Source: an uncultured Lachnospiraceae bacterium (GTDB lineage: Bacteria > Bacillota > Clostridia > Lachnospirales > Lachnospiraceae). From it: a stretch of 35,923 nucleotides of DNA. The notes beneath the pieces are model-generated. The model was not told the origin of the DNA. It made no database searches and worked only from the letters and a program-made list of their open reading frames with translations. This document shows, in pieces, positions 1-7,891 of this stretch (positions are counted from its first letter, which is position 1; each line of letters opens with the position of its first letter). The stretch covers positions 1 to 35,923 of the forward strand of contig CANQDW010000016.1 of the NCBI GenBank assembly GCA_947593975.1. Direction: 5' to 3'. Both the position numbers and the translations under genes were made by a program.

Positions 1-308
1 CTTCCGAATCTTGACATGTCTTTTACTACTATGCAGTTTATCTTTCTTTTCCGCGCGTCTTCTATAAGCCTTGTAAACGCCGGACGCAAAAAATTAGTCC
101 CCGTATATCCGTTGTCCGTATACACGGCTGTATACACAAGTTCGTCATGGCCGTCAATATAGTTTTTGATCAATTCTACCTGTGTAGTTATAGACTTCTC
201 GTCTTCATCATCTTCCACGGACAGGCGCGCGTATGCCGCAGCAGAATATACCTTTTTTACATCATCCGTATCATGCGTTTTCTCATACTTCCTGCTCTTT
301 CTCGCCAT
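1..308 (-). CDS. Large serine recombinase, N-terminal part (cut by left edge)
   Basis: This is the first ~102 codons of a serine site-specific recombinase; the rest lies left of the window. The ATG at 308-306 is preceded by AGGAGG at good spacing inside the 3' end of the upstream gene, and the two genes overlap by 26 bases, so translation is probably coupled. The catalytic N-terminal domain is recognisable: the YARLS motif at residues 26-30 carries the expected arginine and nucleophilic serine (S30). It is followed by DNGYTGTNFLRPAF and then VVKDMSRFG near the edge, as in TnpX/TndX-type recombinases. The family excises and integrates mobile elements through a covalent phosphoserine intermediate. 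It is the third of three recombinase genes in a row. The domain call is firm; which element it moves cannot be seen. Confidence 0.85.
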   Translation of the reverse strand, partial: MARKSRKYEKTHDTDDVKKVYSAAAYARLSVEDDEDEKSITTQVELIKNYIDGHDELVYTAVYTDNGYTGTNFLRPAFTRLIEDARKRKINCIVVKDMSRFG

Positions 309-1758
309 ACCCTTCCTCCTTTGCAACACTTTCCATAAGTTCTTCCTTCCAGTCCGCATATTTAAAATACACGCTCACTCCTATTCCTCCGTCAAATAGA
401 GTATCCGCTTCCACCCTTTCAATAATATCTTTTATTTTATGTTCCTCAGGCTGCATAAAAAGCGTGATCCAAGGATTTATCTTACTGAATAACGTATCGA
501 TCCTTTTTCTTTCCTTAAAAAGCTCTTCCAGTTCATCGTTATATCTGCGGTATCTGAGCCTGTATTCACAAAGCTGCTTTTCATATTTTTCCGCATCTGT
601 CTTTCCCGAAACATAATCCTCGTACAAAAGCACCCTTTCTCTCATCCCGGGTTTCATGTATCCGATAATCTTATCCGCCCTGCGCCTGATATCATCCTTT
701 CGCATGTTATATACGTCTGCTGCCCTTTTTGTGCCGATGATCTGATATGCGGCTTTGGCAAGCTTTTTTTCCTCGGCGATCATTTTTACCACCTGTCCGT
801 ATACTTCTTCATACGGCAGCCTGCATACTTTTTTCTCCGCTTCTTTGCATCTTGCCGGACAGCAAAAAACATACCCGTCTGCGGATTTCAGTTTCCTGCA
901 TACAAGTTTCCTTTTTTTCTGTTTGCAGTAAACATATGGCGAAAGAATATTATCCTGTTTTCTTTCATCTTTTCCGGCGCGCATTTTGCAGGCGCCGCGC
1001 TTTCTTTTCGTCAAAGCCTCGTGTTCCTTTTCAGTGATATACGGTTCATATTTTATATCAGTCAAACTCCCCGCATATACCGGATTATTTATTATCCTCC
1101 TTACCTTGCTTTCGTTCCATTCGCTGCTTAAGCCCGCCGTATCATGCCCGTACCTTTTCTTCTTATGGACTAACGGCGTGTCGGCCTTTCGCTCATTTAA
1201 AAATAAAGCGATATCTTTTGCGGATTCGCCTGATATGGCGCGGTCAAATATTTCTTTTAAATAGCATGAAACTTCCTCATCTTTAACCGGCTGTCCGTTT
1301 TTTGCGCTTTTTATATAACCGTATGGGACGGAACCGGAAAGTATATATCCGGCTGTATTTTTCTCGCTTAGTTTTTTCATACGATATGAACGAAACAGCC
1401 GTTTTTTATTTTCAAGATACGAATTAAGTTCCGTTTCTTTTAGCATACCGCTGTCAACGTCGTCATCTGCTATGACAAACCGTATCCCCGCCTGATACAA
1501 TATATCGGCAATCATGTTTTTGGCGTCCTTATAGCAAGAGCCGCAATAAATGACCGAAGCAAAAATAACACATTCGTATTTCCCGGTTATCCCGTCGCTT
1601 ATCAGCCTCTCAAAATCCGTATATCTTTTTCTTACAGCCATTTCCCCGCGCTTTTTTATATATTCGTCAATACATTCCTTCTGTATAACGGATGCTTTCA
1701 TATTTTCCTGCCCGTAACCTTCCCATGCCTGTCTTCCTATATAACTTACGCATCTCAT
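283..1758 (-). CDS. Serine recombinase-like protein with degenerate catalytic domain
   Basis: A 491-residue protein built like a large serine recombinase. It has a shortened N-terminal resolvase-like part (about 1-105), a recombinase domain (FLNERKADTP, IINNPVYAG), a cysteine-rich zinc-ribbon-like stretch (YVYCKQKKRKLVC and FCCPARC) and a charged C-terminal helical region. The catalytic signature is missing: where active relatives have Y-x-R-x-S it reads YIGRQA, with no serine, and the usual VKDLSRLGRD is replaced by VIFASVIYCGS. I infer a catalytically dead paralogue that may still bind DNA or the active recombinases. It starts 2 bases after the stop of the upstream recombinase, with GGAAGGGG upstream, and overlaps the next gene by 26 bases. 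The intact reading frame over 1.5 kb argues against simple decay. Confidence 0.75.
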   Translation of the reverse strand: MRCVSYIGRQAWEGYGQENMKASVIQKECIDEYIKKRGEMAVRKRYTDFERLISDGITGKYECVIFASVIYCGSCYKDAKNMIADILYQAGIRFVIADDDVDSGMLKETELNSYLENKKRLFRSYRMKKLSEKNTAGYILSGSVPYGYIKSAKNGQPVKDEEVSCYLKEIFDRAISGESAKDIALFLNERKADTPLVHKKKRYGHDTAGLSSEWNESKVRRIINNPVYAGSLTDIKYEPYITEKEHEALTKRKRGACKMRAGKDERKQDNILSPYVYCKQKKRKLVCRKLKSADGYVFCCPARCKEAEKKVCRLPYEEVYGQVVKMIAEEKKLAKAAYQIIGTKRAADVYNMRKDDIRRRADKIIGYMKPGMRERVLLYEDYVSGKTDAEKYEKQLCEYRLRYRRYNDELEELFKERKRIDTLFSKINPWITLFMQPEEHKIKDIIERVEADTLFDGGIGVSVYFKYADWKEELMESVAKEEGYGEKEQEV

Positions 1759-1760
1759 AT

Positions 1761-3422
1761 CTATAACACCCCTTCCAATGTCTTTTTTCTGTCTTTAGCG
1801 CAGTATGCGCAATGCCTTATAACGCTTTTTATCTCATCGTCATACCTGTATCTGATATCGATATTATTTTTGTCGATTACAATGATATTCTCAACAAGCT
1901 CCATCAGCATACGCCTGCTTATATACATACAGCCGCTGTATTTTTTAAAATATTTGATCCACGGCATATCCGCCGTATCCATGTTAACGATCTTCTCCTG
2001 TTTTCTCCGTATGCTTTCGATCGATCTTTCCGCCTCGCATATCCTGCTTTCAAAATCTTTTTTAAATTCAGCATATTCTTCATTCGTAACAATTCCCGCT
2101 TCCATATCTCCGTTTAATTTATTTAACAGCATCGTATAATGTTTGATCTCTCTTTTGATAAAAATAAGCTTGTCGGTATCGTCTCCCGTCTTTTGGCATC
2201 CTTTAGATACCGATTTGATATAGTCTATATTTTCATCAATCGCGTTTATTATCCCGATGTCTTTTTTTATCCTTTCATATACCATTTCTTCAAGCTTTTT
2301 TTCGCTGATGAGATGTGAAGTGCAGGCAAAGCCCTTATGGTAATAAGAACAGTGCAGATATGTATACTGTCTGCCGTTTCTTGTGACCTTACGCCTTACC
2401 ATATTATTTCCGCAGCCCGCGCAGTGTACGATCCCGGAAAACAGATTGACCGCGCTTCCTTTCGGCGACGTCCTTGTGTCTAACTTAAGTATACCCTGTA
2501 CCGTATCGAATACTTCCTGCGGGATAATGGGCTTATGCGCATTTTCCACGCGTACCCAGTCGTGCCTTTCCACATTTTTTAATTTCTTCACTTTATAATT
2601 GACCTTCTGACGTTTTCCCTGCACCAGCGTTCCCGCGTAGATCTCGTTTGTGAGTATGCGAAGCACCTGGACAGTCCCCCATTTTGCGTGTCCATGCGGC
2701 TTAAATCCCGTATAGAATCCCGTTTCTTTCGCCTTCTTATATTCATAAGGGCACTTTACTTTATTATCGTTAAGCCTGTCTGCAATTCCCTGCGTGCTCA
2801 TCCCGTCCAGTTTCCACTGGAAGATATCATATACAACTTTTGCGGCCTCTTCGTCTATCATAAGACAGTTATGGTCTTTTTCATCTTTTTTGTAGCCAAA
2901 CGGCGCAAATCCCCCTACAAATTCCCCATTATGACGTTTGACGTCAAGCTGCGTCCGTATCTTGATTGAGATATCGCGGCTGTAAGCATCGTTTAACAGG
3001 TTCTTAAATAAGACAACCGTATTGTCATCCGGATTTTCCTGTTCTGCGCTGTCATAGTTGTCGTTTATCGCTATGAACCGTATTCCCATCATCGGGAAAA
3101 TCCTTTCCATATATCGTCCCATTCCGATATAATCTCTCCCAAGCCTCGACAAATCCTTAACTATGATACAGTTAATCCTCCCGCTTTGCGCATCCCTTAT
3201 CATGCGTTTAAATCCCGGCCTGTCAAAATTGGTCCCTGTGTACCCGTCATCCACATATTCGCCTGCCAGATTGATCCCGGCATGTGTCCGGACATAAGCC
3301 TCGATAAGCTCGCGCTGATTGGAAATGCTGTTGCTTTCCTCCTTATCCCCGTCCTCACTTGACAGACGGAGATATTTTGCCGTCATGTTCTTTTCGCTTT
3401 TTCTTTCATCATATAAAAGCAT
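1761..3422 (-). CDS. Large serine recombinase (TnpX/TndX type)
   Basis: A 553-residue site-specific recombinase that looks fully active. The N-terminal catalytic domain has YLRLS with R19 and S21, then YVDDGYTGTNFDRPGF and VKDLSRLGRDYIGMG. The recombinase domain (FAPFGYKK to ILTNEIYAGTLVQG) is followed by a zinc ribbon (CAGCGNNMVRR, LHCSYY, CTS) and a coiled-coil C-terminal part. ATG at 3422-3420 has AGGAGG seven or eight bases upstream. It is the first gene of the three-recombinase set and lies just downstream of the riboflavin operon terminator, so this marks the right edge of an integrated element running off the left of the window. Only about 20 bases separate the terminator T-run from the start codon, so any dedicated promoter must overlap the terminator or the ribH end. 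Confidence 0.92.
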   Translation of the reverse strand: MLLYDERKSEKNMTAKYLRLSSEDGDKEESNSISNQRELIEAYVRTHAGINLAGEYVDDGYTGTNFDRPGFKRMIRDAQSGRINCIIVKDLSRLGRDYIGMGRYMERIFPMMGIRFIAINDNYDSAEQENPDDNTVVLFKNLLNDAYSRDISIKIRTQLDVKRHNGEFVGGFAPFGYKKDEKDHNCLMIDEEAAKVVYDIFQWKLDGMSTQGIADRLNDNKVKCPYEYKKAKETGFYTGFKPHGHAKWGTVQVLRILTNEIYAGTLVQGKRQKVNYKVKKLKNVERHDWVRVENAHKPIIPQEVFDTVQGILKLDTRTSPKGSAVNLFSGIVHCAGCGNNMVRRKVTRNGRQYTYLHCSYYHKGFACTSHLISEKKLEEMVYERIKKDIGIINAIDENIDYIKSVSKGCQKTGDDTDKLIFIKREIKHYTMLLNKLNGDMEAGIVTNEEYAEFKKDFESRICEAERSIESIRRKQEKIVNMDTADMPWIKYFKKYSGCMYISRRMLMELVENIIVIDKNNIDIRYRYDDEIKSVIRHCAYCAKDRKKTLEGVL

Positions 3423-3439
3423 ATTTTTTTACCTCCTCT

Positions 3440-3487
3440 TTATCAAAAAGCCTCCTGCAGATAACCTGAATCTATCTGCAGAAGGCT
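3440..3487 (-). terminator. Intrinsic terminator of the riboflavin operon
   Basis: Arms AGCCTCCTGCAGATA (3449-3463) and TATCTGCAGAAGGCT (3473-3487) pair over 15 positions with one mismatch around a 9-base loop. On the minus strand the hairpin is followed by TTTTTGAT. It begins 33 bases after the ribH stop codon, which fits the end of the rib transcript. Confidence 0.85.
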
Positions 3488-3520
3488 CTTTATATTTTCC
3501 GTATTAACTATATTGACCTG

Positions 3521-3988
3521 TTATGCCTCTATGTTCCTTATGAGATTAACCATCTCTATCGCCCCAAGCGCGCAGTCATACCCCTTATTGCCTGCTTTCG
3601 TTCCGGCGCGTTCTATAGCCTGTTCAATATTGTCTGTAGTAAGCACCCCAAACATTACAGGTATGCCTGTTTTTAACGATATGCTTGCAATTCCTTTGGA
3701 AACTTCATTGCAGACATAGTCATAATGGCTTGTACTTCCTCTTATTACCGCGCCTAAACATATCACTGCGTCGTATTTTCCGCTTCCTGCCATTTTAGAA
3801 GCAATGAGCGGGATCTCAAACGCTCCGGGAACCCATGCAACGCTGATGTCATCTTCTTTTACATCATGCCTTAAAAGCCCGTCCATTGCTCCCGAAAGGA
3901 GTTTTGACGTAATAAATTCATTAAACCTGGACGCTACTATCCCTACCCTTATGCCTTCTGAGACTACGCTTCCTTCAAATGTGTTCAT
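3521..3988 (-). CDS. ribH: 6,7-dimethyl-8-ribityllumazine synthase
   Basis: A 155-residue lumazine synthase, the usual length. It condenses 5-amino-6-ribitylamino-uracil with 3,4-dihydroxy-2-butanone 4-phosphate to 6,7-dimethyl-8-ribityllumazine, the substrate of RibE. Visible motifs include [14 protein letters not shown], the substrate-loop region [10 protein letters not shown], the [17 protein letters not shown] segment holding the phosphate-binding residues, and [20 protein letters not shown]. It is the last gene of the ribD-ribE-ribBA-ribH operon, 19 bases after ribBA, with AGGAGG upstream, and a strong hairpin terminator follows. The protein normally forms a cytoplasmic icosahedral or pentameric shell. 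The identification is firm. Confidence 0.97.
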   Translation of the reverse strand: MNTFEGSVVSEGIRVGIVASRFNEFITSKLLSGAMDGLLRHDVKEDDISVAWVPGAFEIPLIASKMAGSGKYDAVICLGAVIRGSTSHYDYVCNEVSKGIASISLKTGIPVMFGVLTTDNIEQAIERAGTKAGNKGYDCALGAIEMVNLIRNIEA

Positions 3989-4007
3989 AATCTTATATCC
4001 TCCTAAA

Positions 4008-5207
4008 TTAATAATTTAATATATGTCCCATCCTGTTCTGTTTGGTCTTAAGATAACCAAGATCATACTCCGTCGCTTCCATTTGTATCGGCACCCTTTC
4101 CGATATTGACAATCCGTAATCCGAAAGCTGGTATACTTTATCCGGATTATTTGTAAGAAGCCGCATCGATTTGACCCCAAGGTCCCTTAATATCTGCGCG
4201 CCTATATAATATTCCCTTAAATCTCCCGCAAATCCCAGCGCGATATTGGCTTCAAGCGTATCCATTCCCTTTTCCTGCAGTTCATATGCGCGAAGCTTAT
4301 TAATAAGTCCTATCCCGCGGCCTTCCTGTCGCATATAAAGGAGTATGCCGCGGCCTTCCTTTTCGATCTGCGTCATTGCCGCAGCGAGCTGCTGCCCGCA
4401 GTCACATTTAAGCGAACCGAAAGCGTCCCCCGTAAGGCACTCGGAATGAACCCTGCACAGCACGTTTTCGCCGTCGCCTATATCGCCCTTGACAAGCGCG
4501 ACATGATGCTCTCCGTTTAATTTATTCACATATCCGTGCGCGACAAAATTGCCGTACTTGGTAGGAAGTTTCGTTACGCTCCTGCACTCTACAAACGTCT
4601 CTTTGCGTTTTCTGTAATTTTTCAGATCTTCTATCGTAATAAAAGTAAGATCCCACTTTTGCGCAAGCTCTATAAGTTCCGGCGTGCGCATCATAGTTCC
4701 GTCTTCACGCATGATCTCACAGCATATCCCGCACGTCTTAAGCCCCGCAAGCCTTAAAAGGTCTACCGTCGCTTCGGTATGTCCCGGTCTTTCAAGCACG
4801 CCGTTTTCTTTTGCAAGAAGCGGGAACATATGCCCCGGTCTCCTGAAATCTAACGGGCTTGAATTTTCATCCGCGCACTTCATCGCCGTAAGCGACCTCT
4901 CCTTTGCGGATATTCCCGTAGCAGTATCCACATAGTCTATCGATACCGTAAACGCCGTTCCGTGGTTATCCGTATTATGATGCACCATCTGCGGAAGCTG
5001 AAGCCTTCTTATATATTCTTCCGACATAGGCATGCATATAAGCCCTTTGGCATGTATCGCCATAAAATTGATATTCTCAGGAGTCGCATACTCCGCCGCG
5101 CATATCAGATCGCCCTCATTTTCACGTCCTTCATCGTCTGTCACAAGTATCATCTTGCCCGCGCGAAGGTCCGAAAGCGCTTCTTCTATGGTATTATATG
5201 AAAACAT
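4008..5207 (-). CDS. ribBA: Bifunctional DHBP synthase / GTP cyclohydrolase II
   Basis: A 399-residue fusion supplying both branches of riboflavin synthesis. The N-terminal RibB half (about 1-200) makes 3,4-dihydroxy-2-butanone 4-phosphate from ribulose 5-phosphate and shows [20 protein letters not shown] and RRPGHMFPL. The C-terminal RibA half (about 205-399) opens GTP to the 2,5-diaminopyrimidine; its zinc site is C257, C268 and C270 ([18 protein letters not shown]), followed by RQEGRGIGL and the NNPDK motif. The start has GGGGAG seven bases upstream. It lies 15 bases after ribE and 19 before ribH, in the usual Firmicutes order. Neither half lacks a recognisable active-site motif. Confidence 0.97.
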   Translation of the reverse strand: MFSYNTIEEALSDLRAGKMILVTDDEGRENEGDLICAAEYATPENINFMAIHAKGLICMPMSEEYIRRLQLPQMVHHNTDNHGTAFTVSIDYVDTATGISAKERSLTAMKCADENSSPLDFRRPGHMFPLLAKENGVLERPGHTEATVDLLRLAGLKTCGICCEIMREDGTMMRTPELIELAQKWDLTFITIEDLKNYRKRKETFVECRSVTKLPTKYGNFVAHGYVNKLNGEHHVALVKGDIGDGENVLCRVHSECLTGDAFGSLKCDCGQQLAAAMTQIEKEGRGILLYMRQEGRGIGLINKLRAYELQEKGMDTLEANIALGFAGDLREYYIGAQILRDLGVKSMRLLTNNPDKVYQLSDYGLSISERVPIQMEATEYDLGYLKTKQNRMGHILNY

Positions 5208-5222
5208 CCGTCATCTCCCCTT

Positions 5223-5873
5223 TCAGAATCCATATTTATAAAGCATATCCATTGTAATGCTGCCTTCTTTTTTCTCATCCTTATCATTATTTAAAATAAG
5301 CTTTTCGACATATTTCCCTATAACATCATTTTCAATATTTACTTTATCTCCGGTTCTTTTTTCGTTAAGCACAGTTTCTTTAAGCGTATGCGGAATAACC
5401 GATACCGAAAAATCACTTTTTCCGACTTTTGCAACGGTAAGGCTTATCCCGTCTATCGCAACAGAACCTTTTTCCACTATATATCTTAGGATATTATCCC
5501 CTGCCTGTATCGTATACCATACGGCGTTATCGTCTCTTTTTATATTCGTTATCGTTCCGACGCCGTCTACATGTCCTGCCACTATATGGCCCCCGAATCT
5601 TCCGCAGGCGGGCATTGCCCTCTCTAAGTTTACATAACTTCCCGCAGAAAAACTAAAAAGCGCAGACCTGTCAAGCGTCTCATGCATAACGTCCGCCATA
5701 AAGCTTTTATCCGAAACCGAGATGACGGTAAGGCATACTCCGTTTACCGCAATACTGTCGCCTATCTTTACGTCATCCATTATCTTATCCGCGCTTATGG
5801 TAAAAACCGCCGAATCAGCGCCTGATCTGATATTTTTTATCTTTCCTTTTTCTTCAATTATCCCCGTAAACAT
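5223..5873 (-). CDS. ribE: Riboflavin synthase alpha chain
   Basis: A 216-residue riboflavin synthase that dismutates two 6,7-dimethyl-8-ribityllumazine molecules into riboflavin and the ribitylaminouracil recycled by RibH. It starts with the family N-terminus MFTGIIEEKGKI and holds two lumazine-binding repeats (about 1-97 and 98-200). GDSIAVNGVCLTV in the first matches KGSVAIDGISLTV in the second, and GGHIVAGHVDGVG lies between. The start codon sits inside the end of ribD with a 20-base overlap and no strong ribosome-binding site, so coupled translation is likely. The last ~15 residues run past the usual end of the family as a charged tail. Confidence 0.96.
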   Translation of the reverse strand: MFTGIIEEKGKIKNIRSGADSAVFTISADKIMDDVKIGDSIAVNGVCLTVISVSDKSFMADVMHETLDRSALFSFSAGSYVNLERAMPACGRFGGHIVAGHVDGVGTITNIKRDDNAVWYTIQAGDNILRYIVEKGSVAIDGISLTVAKVGKSDFSVSVIPHTLKETVLNEKRTGDKVNIENDVIGKYVEKLILNNDKDEKKEGSITMDMLYKYGF

Positions 5874-6960
5874 CTGTTACCACTTCGCTCTCTATCATAT
5901 AATCGCTGCCAATCTTTTTTATCGTACTATTCTTAAGTACTACGGCCTCTGACATCTTTGCCTTTCCCGTTCCTCCCACAGGCGACGGCGCCATCCTGCC
6001 TCCTATGATCTTTGGCGCGATATATGCCTGCACTCTATTTACCACGCCCGCGTTAAGCGCCGCAAAATTGAGCGTTCCCCCTCCTTCAAGAAGGACGCTG
6101 TCTATCTTCATGTCTGCAAGCGTTTTCATAAGTTCTTTTATGTCGATATGACCGTCTTTTTCATTTACCGTGATCATCTCACAGCCTTTTTTTTCATAGC
6201 CGTCATATCTGCTTGCCGCGCTGCTTCCCGTGGCAATAATGGTCCTTATCCTGTCTGCTGAATTTACTATATCTGAACAAATAGGCGTCCTGAGCCTTGT
6301 ATCGCATATTATCCTTATCGGATTTCGTCCGCCGGGTATACGGCACGTAAGCATCGGATCATCATTTAATACTGTCTGCGAACCGACCATGATACCCGTA
6401 TATCTGTTTCTGTCACTGTGCACAAGCTTTCTTGCCTCATCGCCCGTAACCCACCTGGAATCTCCTGTATACGCGGCAATCTTTCCATCCATCGTCATCG
6501 CATACTTCATTATCACATAAGGCATTTTTTTCGTTATATAATGAAAAAACACATAATTGATACTGTCACATTCTTCTTTCATGAAGTCTTCTTCTACGAT
6601 AATGCCGTTTTTTCTCAGCATCTCATTCCCCTTGCCCGATACAAGCGGATTGGGGTCTCTTGAACCGACAACCACTCTTTTTATTCCCGCGCTAATAACA
6701 GCTTCCGTGCACGGCGGCTGCTTCCCGTAATGGCAGCACGGCTCAAGCGTAACATATATCGTCGCCCCTTCGGCAGATTCCGCACATGAAGCAATAGCAT
6801 TTCTTTCCGCATGTTTTTCTCCGTATCTTTCGTGATACCCCTGTCCTATTATCCGTCCGTCTTTTACTATGACGGCGCCTACCATGGGGTTCGGAGATAC
6901 TGCTCCTTCGCCTTTTTTGGCGAGTTCTATTGCGAGTTTCATGTAATCTGAGTCGTTCAT
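5854..6960 (-). CDS. ribD: Bifunctional diaminohydroxyphosphoribosylaminopyrimidine deaminase / reductase
   Basis: RibD carries out the second and third steps of the GTP branch: deamination of the pyrimidine, then NADPH reduction of the ribose side chain. The deaminase half has the zinc site HAERNAI plus PCCHYGKQPPCTEAVI; the reductase half starts near YVIMKYAMTMDGKIA and includes LLEGGGTLNFAAL. I chose the ATG at 6960 (MNDSDYMKLAIELAKKG), giving 368 residues, the usual length, with AAGGAA six bases upstream. The frame stays open 35 codons further up, but those codons lie in leader DNA. It is the first gene of the riboflavin operon and overlaps ribE by 20 bases. The controlling FMN riboswitch is unusually far away, about 580 bases upstream. 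Confidence 0.95.
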   Translation of the reverse strand: MNDSDYMKLAIELAKKGEGAVSPNPMVGAVIVKDGRIIGQGYHERYGEKHAERNAIASCAESAEGATIYVTLEPCCHYGKQPPCTEAVISAGIKRVVVGSRDPNPLVSGKGNEMLRKNGIIVEEDFMKEECDSINYVFFHYITKKMPYVIMKYAMTMDGKIAAYTGDSRWVTGDEARKLVHSDRNRYTGIMVGSQTVLNDDPMLTCRIPGGRNPIRIICDTRLRTPICSDIVNSADRIRTIIATGSSAASRYDGYEKKGCEMITVNEKDGHIDIKELMKTLADMKIDSVLLEGGGTLNFAALNAGVVNRVQAYIAPKIIGGRMAPSPVGGTGKAKMSEAVVLKNSTIKKIGSDYMIESEVVTDVYGDN

Positions 6961-7010
6961 TGGGGTTCCTTCTTTCAAATGTTTGAGTGCGGATTTTATG
7001 TGCGGGTCTT

Positions 7011-7150
7011 GCGATTGCGCGGTTTTCATATGCCGCCGCAGGCACGCTTTCGCTGCCCTCGCCACGCAGCGGTCCTAAGCTCGCTTCCTGCTCGCTAAGT
7101 ACCGGCGGACTCACAGCGCCTGCTTACGGTATATGAAATCCGGCAATCGC
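7011..7150. repeat. GC-rich palindromic repeat element, copy 1
   Basis: About 140 bases with long imperfect terminal inverted repeats: the left arm begins GCGATTGCGCGGTTTTCAT and the complement of the right end begins GCGATTGCCGGATTTCAT. The arms continue to GCAGGC on both sides, about 30 bases. The core reads GGCACGCTTTCGCTG, then CACGCAGCGGT, then ACCGGCGG and CAGCGCCTG. The same core, reverse-complemented, is at 7283-7424. It lies in the ribD leader, is much more GC-rich than its surroundings and has no credible reading frame. It may be a MITE/REP-type element or an RNA-level structure. Confidence 0.75.
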
Positions 7151-7282
7151 ATATACCTGCACTCCACAAAATCCTAACACAATCGTATGCGGCGCATTGT
7201 AAAATACACAATTGTACCCTATGCTTTTATTGAAATATTTAATATAGTATGAGTTACGTTTTAGCTAATGTCAGGTCTATTG

Positions 7283-7424
7283 GATTGCGTGTGTTTCACA
7301 GTATCACAGACAGGCGCTGCGAGGCCGCCGGTTCTTGCCGCCGTGTATGCGGCGGCTTATGTACCGCTGCGTGACGAGCGCAGCGAAAGCGTGCCTGATG
7401 TGGTATTGTGAAACCTGCGCAATC
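7283..7424. repeat. GC-rich palindromic repeat element, copy 2 (opposite orientation)
   Basis: About 142 bases, bounded by GATTGCG and CGCAATC. The arms GTTTCACAGTATCACAGA and, complemented from the right side, GTTTCACAATACCACATC pair with few mismatches. On the minus strand the core reads CAGGCACGCTTTCGCTGCG, then TCACGCAGCGGTAC, then AACCGGCGG and CAGCGCCTG, clearly related to the 7011-7150 copy read on the plus strand. It carries an extra internal hairpin, GCCGCCGCATACACGGCGGC. The outer arms of the two copies differ in sequence, yet each copy stays self-complementary. It lies between the riboswitch terminator and ribD. Confidence 0.75.
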
Positions 7425-7470
7425 GTATATATCCTGACATACCTTAAAACTCAACCTGCTATTAAATATT

Positions 7471-7505
7471 ATAATAAAAAACGTCCCAAACTATAAGCTC
7501 AGGAC
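7471..7505 (-). terminator. Riboswitch expression-platform terminator
   Basis: On the minus strand GTCCTGAGC-TTATA-GTTTGGGAC forms a 9-bp stem (including G-T pairs) followed by GTTTTTTATT. It lies about 35 bases downstream of the FMN aptamer, the expected place for a terminator that forms when FMN is bound. A short palindrome (CATTAT to ATAATG, around 7512-7531) between aptamer and terminator may belong to the alternative fold. Confidence 0.75.
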
Positions 7506-7540
7506 ATTTTACCATTATCATACATCATAATGCTGCATTA

Positions 7541-7646
7541 TCTTCTTTCATCCAGACTATACTGTCGGCTTCGGAATCTCACCGAATCATGCCTTACGGC
7601 TCGTGGGCTTTACCACCGGTGGGGAATCCAACCCCGCCCCGAAGAC
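7541..7646 (-). ncRNA. FMN riboswitch (RFN element)
   Basis: The conserved RFN aptamer is present on the minus strand. P1 is closed by GTCTTC and GAAGA, with GGGGCGGGG, ATTCCCCACCGGTGGTAA, AGCCCACGAGCC, GATTCGGTGAGATTCCGAAGC, then CCGACAGTATAGTCTGGATG (overlapping parts given separately). It senses FMN in the nascent transcript and stops riboflavin-gene expression when FMN is plentiful. It is preceded by a consensus promoter and followed by a terminator hairpin, and it controls the ribD operon, whose first codon is about 580 bases downstream. Confidence 0.96.
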
Positions 7647-7667
7647 TTATTAAGTTTTGTAGAAATC

Positions 7668-7696
7668 ATTATATATCGTCTAAGGGCTTTATACAA
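7668..7696 (-). promoter_or_regulatory. Promoter of the FMN riboswitch / rib operon
   Basis: On the minus strand TTGTAT (7696-7691) and TATAAT (7673-7668) are separated by 17 bases, about 20 bases before the aptamer. The -35 hexamer lies inside a 207-bp sequence duplicated at 10807-11013, and the duplication ends within the spacer. Confidence 0.8.
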
Positions 7697-7891
7697 GGGT
7701 TTTTTTGAAAAATTCGTAAAATTTACAGTTCTAAATTAAAGAATTTTTGAATTTTTTCTGCATTTTTCAAAGAAAGACCTGCCTTTTCTGCACAGCCGGT
7801 CCATTTTGAAACAGCATCCCTAACTTGATTGATACATTTTTCTGCTTCAGTTTTTTTAATTCCGGCTTTTTCGGCTACCTTGATAAAATCA
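7685..7891. repeat. 207-bp direct repeat, copy A (hipA 3' end)
   Basis: It covers the last ~55 codons of hipA plus 38 bases downstream, including the -35 box of the rib promoter. It is matched base for base at a constant offset of 3122 by 10807-11013, with about four mismatches by eye and no gaps. Similarity stops abruptly at both ends. Confidence 0.93.
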
